Both the position numbers and the translations under genes were made by a program. The notes beneath the pieces were generated by a model. The model saw nothing but the letters and a program-made list of their open reading frames with translations, was not told the origin of the DNA and did no database searches. A DNA stretch of 64,000 bases from Pantoea sp. At-9b (GTDB taxonomy: Bacteria > Pseudomonadota > Gammaproteobacteria > Enterobacterales > Enterobacteriaceae). The DNA lies in contig NC_014837.1 of assembly GCF_000175935.2 (NCBI RefSeq), positions 434,001 through 498,000 of the forward strand. Reading direction: 5' to 3'. Shown here piece after piece: positions 44,208 to 57,780 of this stretch. Numbering within the stretch: the first letter of the stretch is position 1; each line of letters begins with the position of its first letter.

Positions 44208-44975
44208 TCAGGCCAGCACTTCCGCCGCCGGAGCCACCTGATGACCACTGGCTTCGATCTCGCTGCGCACGATGGTGGCGAGCGCCAGTGAACCAGGCGT
44301 ATCGCTGTGCACCAGAATCGAACGGGCGCGTACCGCAATGTCTTCGCCTTCAAGCGTGGTAACGGTGCCGTGTTGCAGAAACTGGCGTACACGGGCGCGC
44401 AGCGCGCTTTCTTCTTTAATCACCGACCCGGCGATGCCGCGCGGCACCAGACGGCCCTGGGCATCGTAAGCGCGGTCGGCGAGGAACAGCGTCAGGGTTT
44501 TCAGTCCGGCGGCCTGCGCGGCGCGTTCAATGATGGTATCAGGCTGGGCGAAGATAATCAGTGAGCTATCAATGCGCGCCACCAGTGCCATCACCTGCTG
44601 CGCCAAGGCGGCGTCACGGTTGACGATATTACCCATCGCGGCGTGGAAGCTGAAGTGGACAACCCTGGTGCCCTCGGCGCGGGCAATGGCCATCAATGCG
44701 CCCAATTGATATGCCACCTGCTGGCAAATTTCGTCAGCGGAAAAAGGCAGTTCACGGCGACCAAACCCCTGACGATCCGGCAGACCCGGATGGGCACCAA
44801 TCCCCACGCCATGCTGCTTCGCCAGCCGGACCATTCTGGTCATAATTGCCGGGTCGCCAGCATGAAAACCACAGGCGATATTGGCGGATGACACCACCTG
44901 CATCAGTGCGGCGTCATCACACAGCTGATAAACGCCGAAGCCTTCTCCCATATCGGAATTGACATCAATCTTCAT
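44208..44975 (-). CDS. pxpA: 5-oxoprolinase subunit PxpA (LamB/YcsF family)
   Basis: 255 residues, usual 244-255. Family marks: KIDVNSDMGEGFGVYQL at the start, ACGFHAGDP, VGIGAHPGLPDRQGFGRR, FHAAMGNIV and AEVLA-type end. With PxpB and PxpC it forms the ATP-dependent enzyme that opens 5-oxoproline to glutamate. Third gene of the pxpB-pxpC-pxpA set, 21 bp after pxpC. Confidence 0.93.
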   Translation of the reverse strand: MKIDVNSDMGEGFGVYQLCDDAALMQVVSSANIACGFHAGDPAIMTRMVRLAKQHGVGIGAHPGLPDRQGFGRRELPFSADEICQQVAYQLGALMAIARAEGTRVVHFSFHAAMGNIVNRDAALAQQVMALVARIDSSLIIFAQPDTIIERAAQAAGLKTLTLFLADRAYDAQGRLVPRGIAGSVIKEESALRARVRQFLQHGTVTTLEGEDIAVRARSILVHSDTPGSLALATIVRSEIEASGHQVAPAAEVLA

Positions 44976-44996
44976 CGTTTTGGTTCCTTGCCTGAG

Positions 44997-45983
44997 TTAA
45001 ACGCCCACTGCCTTACGCATTGGCAGGCAGCTCAGACGCAGCCGGGTGAGCCAGCGCGCCACTTCTTGTTCGATGGCAATGGCTTCACGCGCATCACTTT
45101 TTACCAACTGAATAGATTGGCCGGGCAGCACCTGACCGAGCCGCCACAGATCTTGTTCGATCACGCCGGCGATCTTGGGATAGCCACCTGCGGTATTGGC
45201 ATCGCTCAACTGGATAATCGGCTCACCGGCAGGAGGCACCTGCACAATGCCAGGGATCAGACCATAGGATCGCATCTCCACCGTTTGGGACGGAAAGATC
45301 GGATCGCCTGCCAGCCGGTAGCCGGTGCGGTTGCTTTGGTTGGAAACTTGCCAGGATTGCTGCCAGAAACGCGCGGCGTCGGCAGCAAACAAGGGGTACT
45401 CGCCGGAGGGAATCGCACGTAGCTGGATCTCGCCAGCGCTATTGCGCGGGAACCACGCCCCCAACGCACTTTCCGGCGGTTCGATACCGATGCCCGCCAG
45501 CGGTAATGCCGGGCCTGTTGGCGCGCCGAGGGGTAACTGATCGCCACGCTGCAATGCCCGACCATGATGACCACCGAAGGCACCACGTAACGCGGTGCTG
45601 CGTGAATCCAGTACCACCGGCACATTGATCCCACCGGCAATACACAGATAACCACGAGCGCCGCTACGCGGGTAGCGCATTTCCAGCACCTGACCGGCGC
45701 GCACGCCGCAGCCCCACCAGGGCGGCAGCGGGCTGCCATCGAGCGTGGCGCGGCAGTCAGCGCCGGTCACGGCGATACTGGTATCCTGCAAAAAACGCAC
45801 GCGAAACGGAAACAGCTGTACTTCAATCGCTGCGGCATTTTCTTCGTTGCCGAGCAGCACGTTACCCGCCCGTAGCGCCAGCGGGTCCATTACGCCGCTC
45901 ACCGACACACCCATATGACGGTAATTAAAACGGCCTAAGTCCTGCACCGTATTGAGCGCACCGCTCTGTTCAATTTCAATCAC
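44997..45983 (-). CDS. pxpC: 5-oxoprolinase subunit PxpC (KipA / carboxyltransferase-domain family)
   Basis: 328 residues. IEIEQSGALNTVQDLGRFNYRHMGVS at the N terminus, GNEENAAAIEV (here LLGNEENAAAIEV), LCIAGGINVP and IQLSDANTAGGYPKIAGVI are hallmarks of the family related to urea amidolyase carboxyltransferase domains. The start is a GTG at 45983 overlapping the pxpB stop (GTGA). Works with PxpB as the kinase-like half of the enzyme. Confidence 0.93.
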   Translation of the reverse strand: MIEIEQSGALNTVQDLGRFNYRHMGVSVSGVMDPLALRAGNVLLGNEENAAAIEVQLFPFRVRFLQDTSIAVTGADCRATLDGSPLPPWWGCGVRAGQVLEMRYPRSGARGYLCIAGGINVPVVLDSRSTALRGAFGGHHGRALQRGDQLPLGAPTGPALPLAGIGIEPPESALGAWFPRNSAGEIQLRAIPSGEYPLFAADAARFWQQSWQVSNQSNRTGYRLAGDPIFPSQTVEMRSYGLIPGIVQVPPAGEPIIQLSDANTAGGYPKIAGVIEQDLWRLGQVLPGQSIQLVKSDAREAIAIEQEVARWLTRLRLSCLPMRKAVGV

Positions 45984-46690
45984 AGCTCAATCCTCTGCGG
46001 CAGAAAGCGAATGCGATCGCCGGGTGCCATCAGCGCCGGGGAATCGGCCAGCGGATCAAACACCTCCAGCTCGGCATAACCGATGGCGTTCCAGCCATTG
46101 GGACCGGTCAGCGCCGAGACGCCTGCCTGTGCCCCACCAATGGTGACGGTGCCTTTCAGCATGCTGAGCGACGGCACTTTTTTGCGCGGCGTTGCCAGTT
46201 GCGGGTCCAGGCCATGCAGATAACCAAAACCTGGCGCACTGCCGAGGGCGAACACCGTGTATTCGCTTTGATGGTGGCGGCGCACCACTTCGCGCGCACT
46301 GAAACCGGTATGGCGGCAAACTGCATCAAGATCGATAGCGTGTTCGCCACCGTAATCCACGGGGATCTCGATCAATTTTCCCTGGGGGTGGATGGCCTGC
46401 GCCTGCTCCCAGGCAGCATGGAGTCGGGCGCGTACCACTGACTCATCGGGCGGAATCTGGCGGAACAGTACCAGCAGATTGGTGACGCCCGGGATCAGGG
46501 ATTCAACGTCATCGCAGCTGGCGAGCAACCGTGCCAGCGACCAGACGCGACGTTGTGAGGGCAAATCAAATCCGCCCGGTGCTTCCACCAGCCAGGCACG
46601 TGCGCCAATGGTGGAGAGGGTAATCGTGGAGGAGCAAGCCAGCGCGGGGGCGCTGGCGGGCTGGATATCAAAGGGCGACATCACGGGCAT
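45980..46690 (-). CDS. pxpB: 5-oxoprolinase subunit PxpB (KipI / allophanate hydrolase subunit 1)
   Basis: 236 residues. IPVDYGGEHAIDLDAVCRHTG, SEYTVFALGSAPGFGYLHGLDP and VTIGGAQAGVSALTGPNGWNAIG are the conserved blocks of this family. It lies 2 bp after the binding-protein gene, so import and ring opening are co-transcribed. Confidence 0.93.
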   Translation of the reverse strand: MPVMSPFDIQPASAPALACSSTITLSTIGARAWLVEAPGGFDLPSQRRVWSLARLLASCDDVESLIPGVTNLLVLFRQIPPDESVVRARLHAAWEQAQAIHPQGKLIEIPVDYGGEHAIDLDAVCRHTGFSAREVVRRHHQSEYTVFALGSAPGFGYLHGLDPQLATPRKKVPSLSMLKGTVTIGGAQAGVSALTGPNGWNAIGYAELEVFDPLADSPALMAPGDRIRFLPQRIEL

Positions 46691-46692
46691 GG

Positions 46693-47532
46693 TTATTCCA
46701 GCGGTTCAAATTTCAGACTGGAGAGCGGCTGAACGCGCTCCTCACGCACCATTTTGTATTCGGTCTTCGGCCCAATCCAGGTATCCCAGATTTTGTCGAT
46801 GGTGCCATCATCGTCCATCGCTTTCAGACCGCTGTTGACGCTGGTCAGCAGTGCCGGTTCGTCACGCTTCATGCCGACACCAATCGGTTCCAGCGCCATC
46901 GGTTCTTTGATCATTGCGAGGTCGATACCGTCTTTTTTCGCCTGGGTGATCATCTTGATACCGGTCATGGTGTTGGTAACAAAGCCCAATGCTTTGTTCT
47001 GTTCCACGGCGAGGAAGGCAGAGGCGGTGTCCTGGAAAGTCACGGCACGTGCGCCTTTCAGATGGATTGACTGTTCGGAGGTGGTGCCTTTAGTGGCGCT
47101 GATGCGTTTGCCTTTGAAGTAGCTCAGCGGCTTGTCAGCCAGTGGCGCTTTTACCAGCAGCATCTCTTTGGCGACATAATACGGGTCGCTGAACTGGATC
47201 TGGCTGCCACGGGTTTTGGTGTAGGCAAGGTTAGCGATCAGCACATCGGCACGGCCAGTGGCGATCACCGCGATACGCGCTTCCACGGAAGTCGGCACCA
47301 GAGTGACTTTGACACCCATCTGTTTGGCCAGCGCGTTGCACAGGTCAACGTCCATACCCGCCAACTGACGAGTTTGCGGATCCGGCGAGGAGAACGGCGG
47401 CACATCAGAATAGACCGCGCACTTGAGTTCTCCGCTCGACTTAATGTTTGCCATCAGGTCAGCATGGGCGGAAGAGATAGCCAGCAGCGGCAGCAGCGCC
47501 AGCCCGATGGTGGTACGTCTTTTCATGGTCAT
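46693..47532 (-). CDS. Amino-acid ABC transporter substrate-binding protein (family 3)
   Basis: 279 residues with signal peptide (MKRRTTIGLALLPLLAISSA-HA). SBP family 3 pattern: LKCAVYSDVPPFSSPDPQTRQLAGMDVDLCNALAKQ-type opening, then FSDPYYVAKEMLLV, RISATKGTTSEQS and GTIDKIWDTWIG. First gene of the pxp operon. The likely ligand is 5-oxoproline or a related acid, and the likely partners are the two permeases and ATPase at 37848-40051. GAGGGG lies 6 nt before the ATG at 47532. Confidence 0.9.
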   Translation of the reverse strand: MTMKRRTTIGLALLPLLAISSAHADLMANIKSSGELKCAVYSDVPPFSSPDPQTRQLAGMDVDLCNALAKQMGVKVTLVPTSVEARIAVIATGRADVLIANLAYTKTRGSQIQFSDPYYVAKEMLLVKAPLADKPLSYFKGKRISATKGTTSEQSIHLKGARAVTFQDTASAFLAVEQNKALGFVTNTMTGIKMITQAKKDGIDLAMIKEPMALEPIGVGMKRDEPALLTSVNSGLKAMDDDGTIDKIWDTWIGPKTEYKMVREERVQPLSSLKFEPLE

Positions 47533-47573
47533 GTGATTCCCCTCGGTAATCCGTCAATATTCGCTTTTCCTGG

Positions 47574-47579
47574 ACTATA
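47574..47579 (-). promoter_or_regulatory. Predicted -10 of the binding-protein/pxp operon
   Basis: TATAGT on the minus strand, with no good -35, as expected for an activated promoter. Start predicted near 47567. Confidence 0.4.
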
Positions 47580-47623
47580 TCGGCTTTGTTTTGCGGCGAA
47601 TAAGAGGGAAACCCTGTCGCGCG

Positions 47624-47664
47624 ATAGCGAAATGCTATGACGGCGGACGATAAGTTATTGCTAT
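47624..47664. promoter_or_regulatory. Two Nac-type binding sites (ATA-N9-TAT)
   Basis: ATAGCGAAATGCTAT (47624-47638) and ATAAGTTATTGCTAT (47650-47664) both fit ATA-N9-TAT and lie 26 bp apart. The nearer one is centred about 64 bp upstream of the predicted start, the position used by Nac at hut and put promoters. Confidence 0.55.
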
Positions 47665-47779
47665 TCAGGCAGAGCAAAATAGTGTTATCGCGGCCCCCTG
47701 TCTCTCCATAAGGTATGCGCGTTGTCCTCTCGGCAATCAAGCCGGTTGCGAGTGGTAGAGAGAGAATAGGGTCAAAGCA

Positions 47780-48676
47780 ATGAATGCCAGATTAGGCGTA
47801 GTACTGAAAATAATGGCAGCGCTGTGTTCAACGCTGATGTTGGCGTGTGTGAAAGGGCTGAATGGCACCATTCCCACCGGGGAAGTGATTTTTTTCCGCA
47901 GTTTTGTCGCGCTGTTTCCCCTGCTGATATGGTTGAAAATTCAGGGCAACGTGCTGGAGAGCCTGAAAACCCGTAATTTATTCGGGCATCTGATTCGCGG
48001 CTTTTCCGGCACTGGCGGCATGTACTTTAACTATCTGGCGCTGGTGTATATCTCGCTGGCCGATGCCACCGCACTCAGTTACGCCGCGCCGCTGTTTACC
48101 GTCATCATGGCGGCGGTGCTGCTGAAAGAGCGGGTCAGAGCGTCGCGCTGGCTGGCAGTGGTCGTCGGCCTGTCCGGTATTTTGATCATGCTATCGTCCA
48201 AACTGACGCTGTTCTCCGCCAGCGCGGCCCATGCCAGTGCAGGGATCGGCGTGCTGTGCGCCCTGGTGGCGGCCATCTGTACTGCCACTTCCAATGTGCA
48301 AATTCGTTTTCTCAACGGCATCGAAAAACCCGGTGCCATTGTGTTCTATTTTTCGCTGATGACCACGGTGATCGGTCTTGCCACCCTGGTGTTTGGCTGG
48401 GCGATGCCCAGCGGCACCCAACTGTTGCTGTTGCTTGGCTGCGGGTTGTTTGGCGGTCTGGCACAGATTCTGGTCACGCTCAGCCTGCGTTATGCCGATG
48501 CGTCCCTGCTGGCCCCGTTTGATTACACCACGCTGGTATGGTCGATGGTGATAGGTTATCTGTTCCTGAATAGCTTGCCTGGTCCCACCACGCTGTTTGG
48601 CGCATCGATTGTGGCGCTGGCCGGGATTTTTGCCGTGTGGCGGGAACAGCGGCAGCGGAAGTTGGCTCTGGTGTAA
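47780..48676 (+). CDS. EamA/RhaT-family (DMT) transporter
   Basis: 298 residues with ten predicted helices in two EamA repeats (first about 5-130, second about 150-290). Conserved elements: EVIFFRSFVALFPL, YLALVYISLADATALSYAAPLF, GGLAQILVTLSLRYADASLLAPFDY and MVIGYLFLNSLPGP. Probably an exporter of amino acids or metabolites. Divergent from the pxp operon and possibly influenced by the same Nac sites, but otherwise alone. Confidence 0.9.
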   Translation: MNARLGVVLKIMAALCSTLMLACVKGLNGTIPTGEVIFFRSFVALFPLLIWLKIQGNVLESLKTRNLFGHLIRGFSGTGGMYFNYLALVYISLADATALSYAAPLFTVIMAAVLLKERVRASRWLAVVVGLSGILIMLSSKLTLFSASAAHASAGIGVLCALVAAICTATSNVQIRFLNGIEKPGAIVFYFSLMTTVIGLATLVFGWAMPSGTQLLLLLGCGLFGGLAQILVTLSLRYADASLLAPFDYTTLVWSMVIGYLFLNSLPGPTTLFGASIVALAGIFAVWREQRQRKLALV

Positions 48677-48711
48677 AAACGCGTGATAAATCGCAGCGCG
48701 ATTTATCACGC
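48675..48711 (-). terminator. Terminator between EamA and RraA-like genes
   Basis: A 14-bp perfect stem, GCGTGATAAATCGC (48681-48694) with GCGATTTATCACGC (48698-48711), closed by a 3-nt loop. On the minus strand a GTTTTTA tail follows. Related to the REP palindromes. Confidence 0.75.
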
Positions 48712-48719
48712 AACTGCGC

Positions 48720-49415
48720 TTAACGATACATATCGTCAATAATCTCCACCTGCTTGTTACGTAGCGTCTCATCCAGCCAGCCGCGCGCCAGTGAGCCGGT
48801 TTTCGCCAGCTCGAAGTTACGTTCATCCACCTGTAAATACGCCAGCGCATCTTCCAGGATACGTGCGGCATCCTGACGTGGGATCACGATGACCCCATCT
48901 GCATCGCCGAGGATGATATCGCCCGGGGAGACATGGATCTTGCCGCAGGCGATCGGCACGTTGATCTCACCCGGACCGTCTTTAAATGGCCCGCCCGGTG
49001 TCACCCCGGCCGCGTAGATCGGGAAATCCATGCGTGATAATCCATCGATGTCACGCACTGGGCCATCCAGCACAATCCCTTCCATACCACGCTGTTTTGC
49101 ATACGTTGCCATCACCTCGCCCATCAGTGACTGGCTGCGATCCCCTTCGTTCGACAAAATAATCACATCGTTGCGCCCGGCGATATCCAGCGCTTTGTGC
49201 AGCATCAGGTTGTCACCCGAACGGGCTTTCACCGTCACGGCCAGGCCACACATGATCGGTTGCTGCGGCGCGGTTTTCAGGCTGATCTCCGCTGACAGGG
49301 CGGGCAGACGGCTCATGCAGTCTGCGACCACCGCCGCTGGCAGGGTGCGGAAGGTTTCCAGCAACGGTTCGGCATCATTCGGACGACGTAAATAAATGCG
49401 GTTTCCTGCGGTCAT
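48720..49415 (-). CDS. RraA-like / 4-hydroxy-4-methyl-2-oxoglutarate aldolase family protein
   Basis: 231 residues of the RraA/HMG-aldolase fold. AAVVADCMSRLPAL near the start, GDNLMLHKALDIAG, EVMATYAKQRGMEGIVLDGPVRDIDGLSR-type core with the Arg-Asp (VRDID) that binds metal and pyruvate, and GDIILGDADGVIVIPR. Members with this full motif are usually class II pyruvate aldolases or oxaloacetate decarboxylases rather than RNase E inhibitors. It follows the NanT-like gene by 11 bp. Confidence 0.85.
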   Translation of the reverse strand: MTAGNRIYLRRPNDAEPLLETFRTLPAAVVADCMSRLPALSAEISLKTAPQQPIMCGLAVTVKARSGDNLMLHKALDIAGRNDVIILSNEGDRSQSLMGEVMATYAKQRGMEGIVLDGPVRDIDGLSRMDFPIYAAGVTPGGPFKDGPGEINVPIACGKIHVSPGDIILGDADGVIVIPRQDAARILEDALAYLQVDERNFELAKTGSLARGWLDETLRNKQVEIIDDMYR

Positions 49416-49426
49416 GTTGTCTCCTT

Positions 49427-50938
49427 TCAGGGTTTGCCTGAGTTAAGCGGGGTAAGATCCTGGGTGGCACGTTCTTCACGAGTGAACGCGCCAGCAAGTG
49501 GGGTGCCATCAACGGTGTCGTAGTGGCGCAGCGCCTGCGGTTTCAGCCAGCGCTGCACGCGTGACGGCATATCAAAGCCAATCAACAACATCACCACGAA
49601 GGTCAGGCCAAACGACAGGCCGCCGAGCGCGCTGCCCAGCGAGGCGTGCTGGGCGATCAGCGCTCCCAGCACCGGCGCGAGTGCGCCGCCGAGCGAGCCG
49701 ATGTTGTAGATAAAACTGAGGTTGGCCGCGCGCTGTTCGGTATCGAAATAGCCGCTGATCATCTTCGCCAGTAGGCCGCCGACACCCTGGCTGAACAGCT
49801 GTTGCAGGAAGATCAGCAGGCACAGCAGCCAGACGCTGGAGCCGTTGAGCATAAATACCGGGATGATGATCATCTGGGCGATCAGCAGGCTCAGCACATA
49901 AGTTTTGCGGGTGCCGATGCGATCGGCGGCGATCCCCGCCACACAGCAGCCGAGGCCCATGCCGAAGCGGCTAAAGGAGAACACCAGCGCGACCACTTCC
50001 GGCGAGTAATGCAGCTCGGTTTTCAGATAAGTGGGCAGCAGCGCGTGGATCGGCCAGCCATAAAGAAATACACAGACGATGGTGACGGTCAGCATCAGGC
50101 TGGTGGGCCAGCGTTCACCGCCGCTCTGGACCAGAAACCGGATGAAAATCGCTGCAATGATCACGGCCAGCACGCCGGTCACCATGCCCGAGGTTTGGTG
50201 ATCAAAGCAGAAGTAGAGTGCGACGGCGGCCAGCAGACCGAGTAACAGGTTCAGGGTATTGCGCACCCGGTTCGGCCCACGAAACAGCGTATCGATCATG
50301 GTTTCCGCCGGTTTGGCCGCTTTGGCTTTGGCCGCTGCCCACTCTTCGGCTTCAGGAATGGCGCGACGCAGCCACAGGGCATAAAACACCGGGATAATGC
50401 CGAGGTAAAACAGCGAGCGCCAACCCCACAGCGGAACCACCCAGCTATACGCCATCACTGACAAAATCGCCCCCGCAGAAAAACCGGAATTGAGGAAGGC
50501 GCTGGCTTTATTGCGCATATCTTTCGGCCAGGTTTCGATGGCATAGGCGGAACTGGTGCCGTATTCGCCAGCCATGCCAATCCCCACCAGCACGCGGGCA
50601 ATAAACATCCAGGTATAATTGGGTGCGATACCGCAGGCGAATGTGCCACCGGCAAATAATATAATGCTGGTGATCATCGCACTTTTACGACCATATTTAT
50701 CGCCCATGGCACCGAGCGCTAATCCACCAAACCAGCGTAAAATAAACGCCGCAGAAATTAATGCGGCCGCTTCCGCCGTGGTGACATTAAATTCCGCCAT
50801 TATTTCCGTCAGCACTAACGTAATAATGACGAAGTCAAAGCCGTCCAGCATATAACCCATCCATGCGGCCCAGAAGGCTTTCCATTGCTGGCGATTCAGC
50901 CGTTTATACCAGGGTAGTAGCATCGTTTCTTCAGGCAT
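49427..50938 (-). CDS. NanT-like MFS transporter (sialate:proton symporter family)
   Basis: 503 residues (E. coli NanT 496). Large blocks agree with NanT as I recall it: [76 protein letters not shown] and [17 protein letters not shown]. It has the NanT-type fourteen-helix layout with a central insert of two helices. The partner gene is an RraA-type aldolase, not nanA/nanE/nanK, so the substrate is probably another carboxylated sugar or organic acid. Confidence 0.88.
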   Translation of the reverse strand: MPEETMLLPWYKRLNRQQWKAFWAAWMGYMLDGFDFVIITLVLTEIMAEFNVTTAEAAALISAAFILRWFGGLALGAMGDKYGRKSAMITSIILFAGGTFACGIAPNYTWMFIARVLVGIGMAGEYGTSSAYAIETWPKDMRNKASAFLNSGFSAGAILSVMAYSWVVPLWGWRSLFYLGIIPVFYALWLRRAIPEAEEWAAAKAKAAKPAETMIDTLFRGPNRVRNTLNLLLGLLAAVALYFCFDHQTSGMVTGVLAVIIAAIFIRFLVQSGGERWPTSLMLTVTIVCVFLYGWPIHALLPTYLKTELHYSPEVVALVFSFSRFGMGLGCCVAGIAADRIGTRKTYVLSLLIAQMIIIPVFMLNGSSVWLLCLLIFLQQLFSQGVGGLLAKMISGYFDTEQRAANLSFIYNIGSLGGALAPVLGALIAQHASLGSALGGLSFGLTFVVMLLIGFDMPSRVQRWLKPQALRHYDTVDGTPLAGAFTREERATQDLTPLNSGKP

Positions 50939-51138
50939 GGCTGACTCCTGATGTTATTTATAGGGTAAGAGAAAATAAGGGGCGTGCAGGCACGTCCGGT
51001 TCAGGGTGTTTATTTTTCTGTTTGATGAAGCCTACCGGATAAATAGCGTGTTACGGATGTTGTGTTACGGCTAACGGTGGAGTGATCACGAAATAAAAAT
51101 CAGAATTGATTTAACTCAATGATAAATAAATTTATTGA

Positions 51139-52212
<1,074 letters not shown>

Positions 52213-52245
52213 AAACTGCCGGGCCAGTGCGGCCCGGCGGAAGGT

Positions 52246-55626
<3,381 letters not shown>

Positions 55627-55630
<4 letters not shown>

Positions 55631-55654
55631 TTGCCTGATGTGCAGTAACAATCC
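55627..55654 (-). promoter_or_regulatory. Ribonucleic antiterminator (RAT), copy 2
   Basis: Minus strand: GGATTGTTACTG, a 5-nt loop CACAT, then CAGGCAAAACC. Halves are identical to copy 1 at 51264. It controls bglF and the GH1 gene. Confidence 0.9.
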
Positions 55655-55713
55655 TGAATCGCGGACATCTTCAGCAATCAACGGCAAACTGGCAAGAGGG
55701 GGGATGATGGAAG

Positions 55714-55729
55714 TGTGAGCAGGGTCAAA
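55714..55729. promoter_or_regulatory. CRP-like site upstream of bglF
   Basis: TGTGAGCAGGGTCAAA fits TGTGA-N6-TCACA with one mismatch. bgl operons are CRP-dependent in E. coli. Confidence 0.45.
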
Positions 55730-55740
55730 AAATCCCCCCG

Positions 55741-56676
55741 CTACGGGCCGTTTTGCCCCGCCAGCGCCTCTTCGTTTTGCATCAGGGCGAAAAACGATTC
55801 CAGTTCACGCAACATCATTGAAGCGGCAATCGACAGCTGGCGCTGCGGCGCAACGCACAGCGACAGGGTAAACGGCTTCAACATGCCATCAATCAGCGGG
55901 ATAAATTTCAATTCGCCCCGGCGGTATTCATCCACAATATCCAGCCAACACATCAGGCTGATGCCGACGTCATCGCGTACCAGCGAACGCAACATATGGA
56001 TATTGTTGGTGCGGCCGACCTCATTCAGCGTAATGCCAGAACTGTTGATCAACGCTTCGAGCGGTTCAGCCAGCATCAGCGGTGCGGCAGGGACGATAAA
56101 CGGCCAGGACTCACAATGGCTAAAGCGGATGGTTTCCCGTTTTGCCAACGGGTGTTGGCTGCTGACCACAATGCCCAGCCGCAAATCAGCAAACGACTTT
56201 ACCAGCAGTTCGCGTGAGCTTTGCGGATTCAGCATGATGCCAAAATCGGCATCGCCATTGGTCAGCGCATTGGCGATATGGATGTTGCTCATGGTGGTGA
56301 GCGTAAAGGAGATGCCGGGATATTCGGTGCGAATGCGTTGCAAAATGGCGGAGAAAAAGCCGCGGTTGATGGCATCGATGGTGGCGATATGCACGTGGCC
56401 GTGACGCAGGCCACGCAGGTCATCGAGCTGGGTACAGACGCGACCAAATTCACGCTGCCAATTCTTTGCCGCATTCAGCAGGATTTCCCCGGCCGCCGTC
56501 ATACGTAATCCTGATGGATGACGTTCAAACAGCGGCATATCCAGCTGCTGTTCCACCCGCAAAATCTGTCGATCGATGGAAGATGCGGACACGTGAAGTG
56601 TCTCGGAAGCCTTGCGCAGTGACCCCTGGCGGGCCACCTCGGTGAAATAGATCAGAAACCGGGAGAAGGCGAACAT
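55741..56676 (-). CDS. LysR family transcriptional regulator
   Basis: 311 residues: winged helix at about 1-60 (GSLRKASETLHVSASSIDRQILRVEQQL) and a periplasmic-binding-type effector domain (FTLTTMSNIHIANALTNGDADFGIM). The recognition helix SSIDRQI differs from the usual PAVSRQI-type. Divergent, over 147 bp, from the eight-gene operon starting at 56824, so it is the probable regulator of that pathway. Confidence 0.9.
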   Translation of the reverse strand: MFAFSRFLIYFTEVARQGSLRKASETLHVSASSIDRQILRVEQQLDMPLFERHPSGLRMTAAGEILLNAAKNWQREFGRVCTQLDDLRGLRHGHVHIATIDAINRGFFSAILQRIRTEYPGISFTLTTMSNIHIANALTNGDADFGIMLNPQSSRELLVKSFADLRLGIVVSSQHPLAKRETIRFSHCESWPFIVPAAPLMLAEPLEALINSSGITLNEVGRTNNIHMLRSLVRDDVGISLMCWLDIVDEYRRGELKFIPLIDGMLKPFTLSLCVAPQRQLSIAASMMLRELESFFALMQNEEALAGQNGP

Positions 56677-56823
56677 AACGGGTGCTCTCTTTTTTGCAAC
56701 GCTTCGTGCGAATTAAACAGATGGACGCTTACACACAGGCAAAATAATAATCGCAATCACGATAAAAACAAGACTACGCGCGGCCTCCCGGCTGATGACG
56801 TGTCCGTCGTATGCAGGATTATT

Positions 56824-57780
56824 ATGAAGCAGGCAGAGAATCTGGCTGTCACCGTCATCGCAAAGCAGTTCAACGGTGCTGGCAATGTATTACTGACCCT
56901 GGCGTCTGCCAGTGGCCACCCGCTACCGGCGTTCACGCCCGGTGCCCATATTGATGTGACCATTCCCGACTGCGGTAAGCGGCAATATTCGCTGTGCTCC
57001 GCCGCCGGAGAGGCACACTACCAAATTTGTGTCCGTCTCGATCAGGCATCGGGCGGCGGCTCTCGCTGGCTGCACCACCAGGTGCAGACAGGGGCGAGCT
57101 TATCTGTCTCCGCACCACGCAACCATTTTCCGTTACCTGATGCACCGCGCACGTTGTTGTTTGCTGCCGGTATCGGTCTGACACCGTTGTTGGTGATGGC
57201 CGAGCAGCTGGCGACCCAGGGTGCGGATTTCATGCTGCATCTGTTTCTGAAACGCCACGATGAACTGCCGTTCAGCACCCGTCTGGAGCAACTTGGTGCG
57301 CGCGTGGTCGTGCATTACAGCAGCGAAGGTGACAGCCTGCGCCAGTGTCTACCTGACGATCTCAAACAGCCACATAACAGCGTGTTAGTGAGCTGTGGAC
57401 CGGCGGGTTTTATGGATCACCTACAGCGACAGGCGCTGCAACATGGCTGGCAGGCCGATCAACTGCATAGTGAAAAATTCAAACCTGGCGTGGCGACGCA
57501 ATCGGTTGCTGGCGACAGGTTCGCGGTAGAAATTGCTTCCAGCGGGGCGCGTTACACCATCAATGCCGAGGAAACCATTGCCGAGGTGCTGGAGCGCGCA
57601 GGGATCGACATCGAACTCTCCTGCGAGCAGGGCATGTGCGGTGCCTGTATTACCGGCGTGCTGAGCGGCGAGCCGGATCATCGCGATGAAGTGTTGAGCC
57701 AGAAAGAGCGCGCCGCCAATGACTGCATTGTGCTGTGCTGCTCCCGTTCTCGTTCCCCGCTGCTGGTCCTTGACCTGTGA
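56824..57780 (+). CDS. PDR/VanB family ferredoxin-type reductase
   Basis: 318 residues in the phthalate dioxygenase reductase order: flavin-binding domain (RQYSLCSA, residues about 54-61), NAD domain (FAAGIGLTPLLVM near 108-120) and a C-terminal plant-type 2Fe-2S domain with CEQGMCGACITGV and a last Cys in CIVLCC. It passes electrons from NADH to an oxygenase or demethylase, usually a Rieske enzyme. None is seen before the window ends. First gene of the operon; ATG 56824 behind AGGA. Confidence 0.9.
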   Translation: MKQAENLAVTVIAKQFNGAGNVLLTLASASGHPLPAFTPGAHIDVTIPDCGKRQYSLCSAAGEAHYQICVRLDQASGGGSRWLHHQVQTGASLSVSAPRNHFPLPDAPRTLLFAAGIGLTPLLVMAEQLATQGADFMLHLFLKRHDELPFSTRLEQLGARVVVHYSSEGDSLRQCLPDDLKQPHNSVLVSCGPAGFMDHLQRQALQHGWQADQLHSEKFKPGVATQSVAGDRFAVEIASSGARYTINAEETIAEVLERAGIDIELSCEQGMCGACITGVLSGEPDHRDEVLSQKERAANDCIVLCCSRSRSPLLVLDL

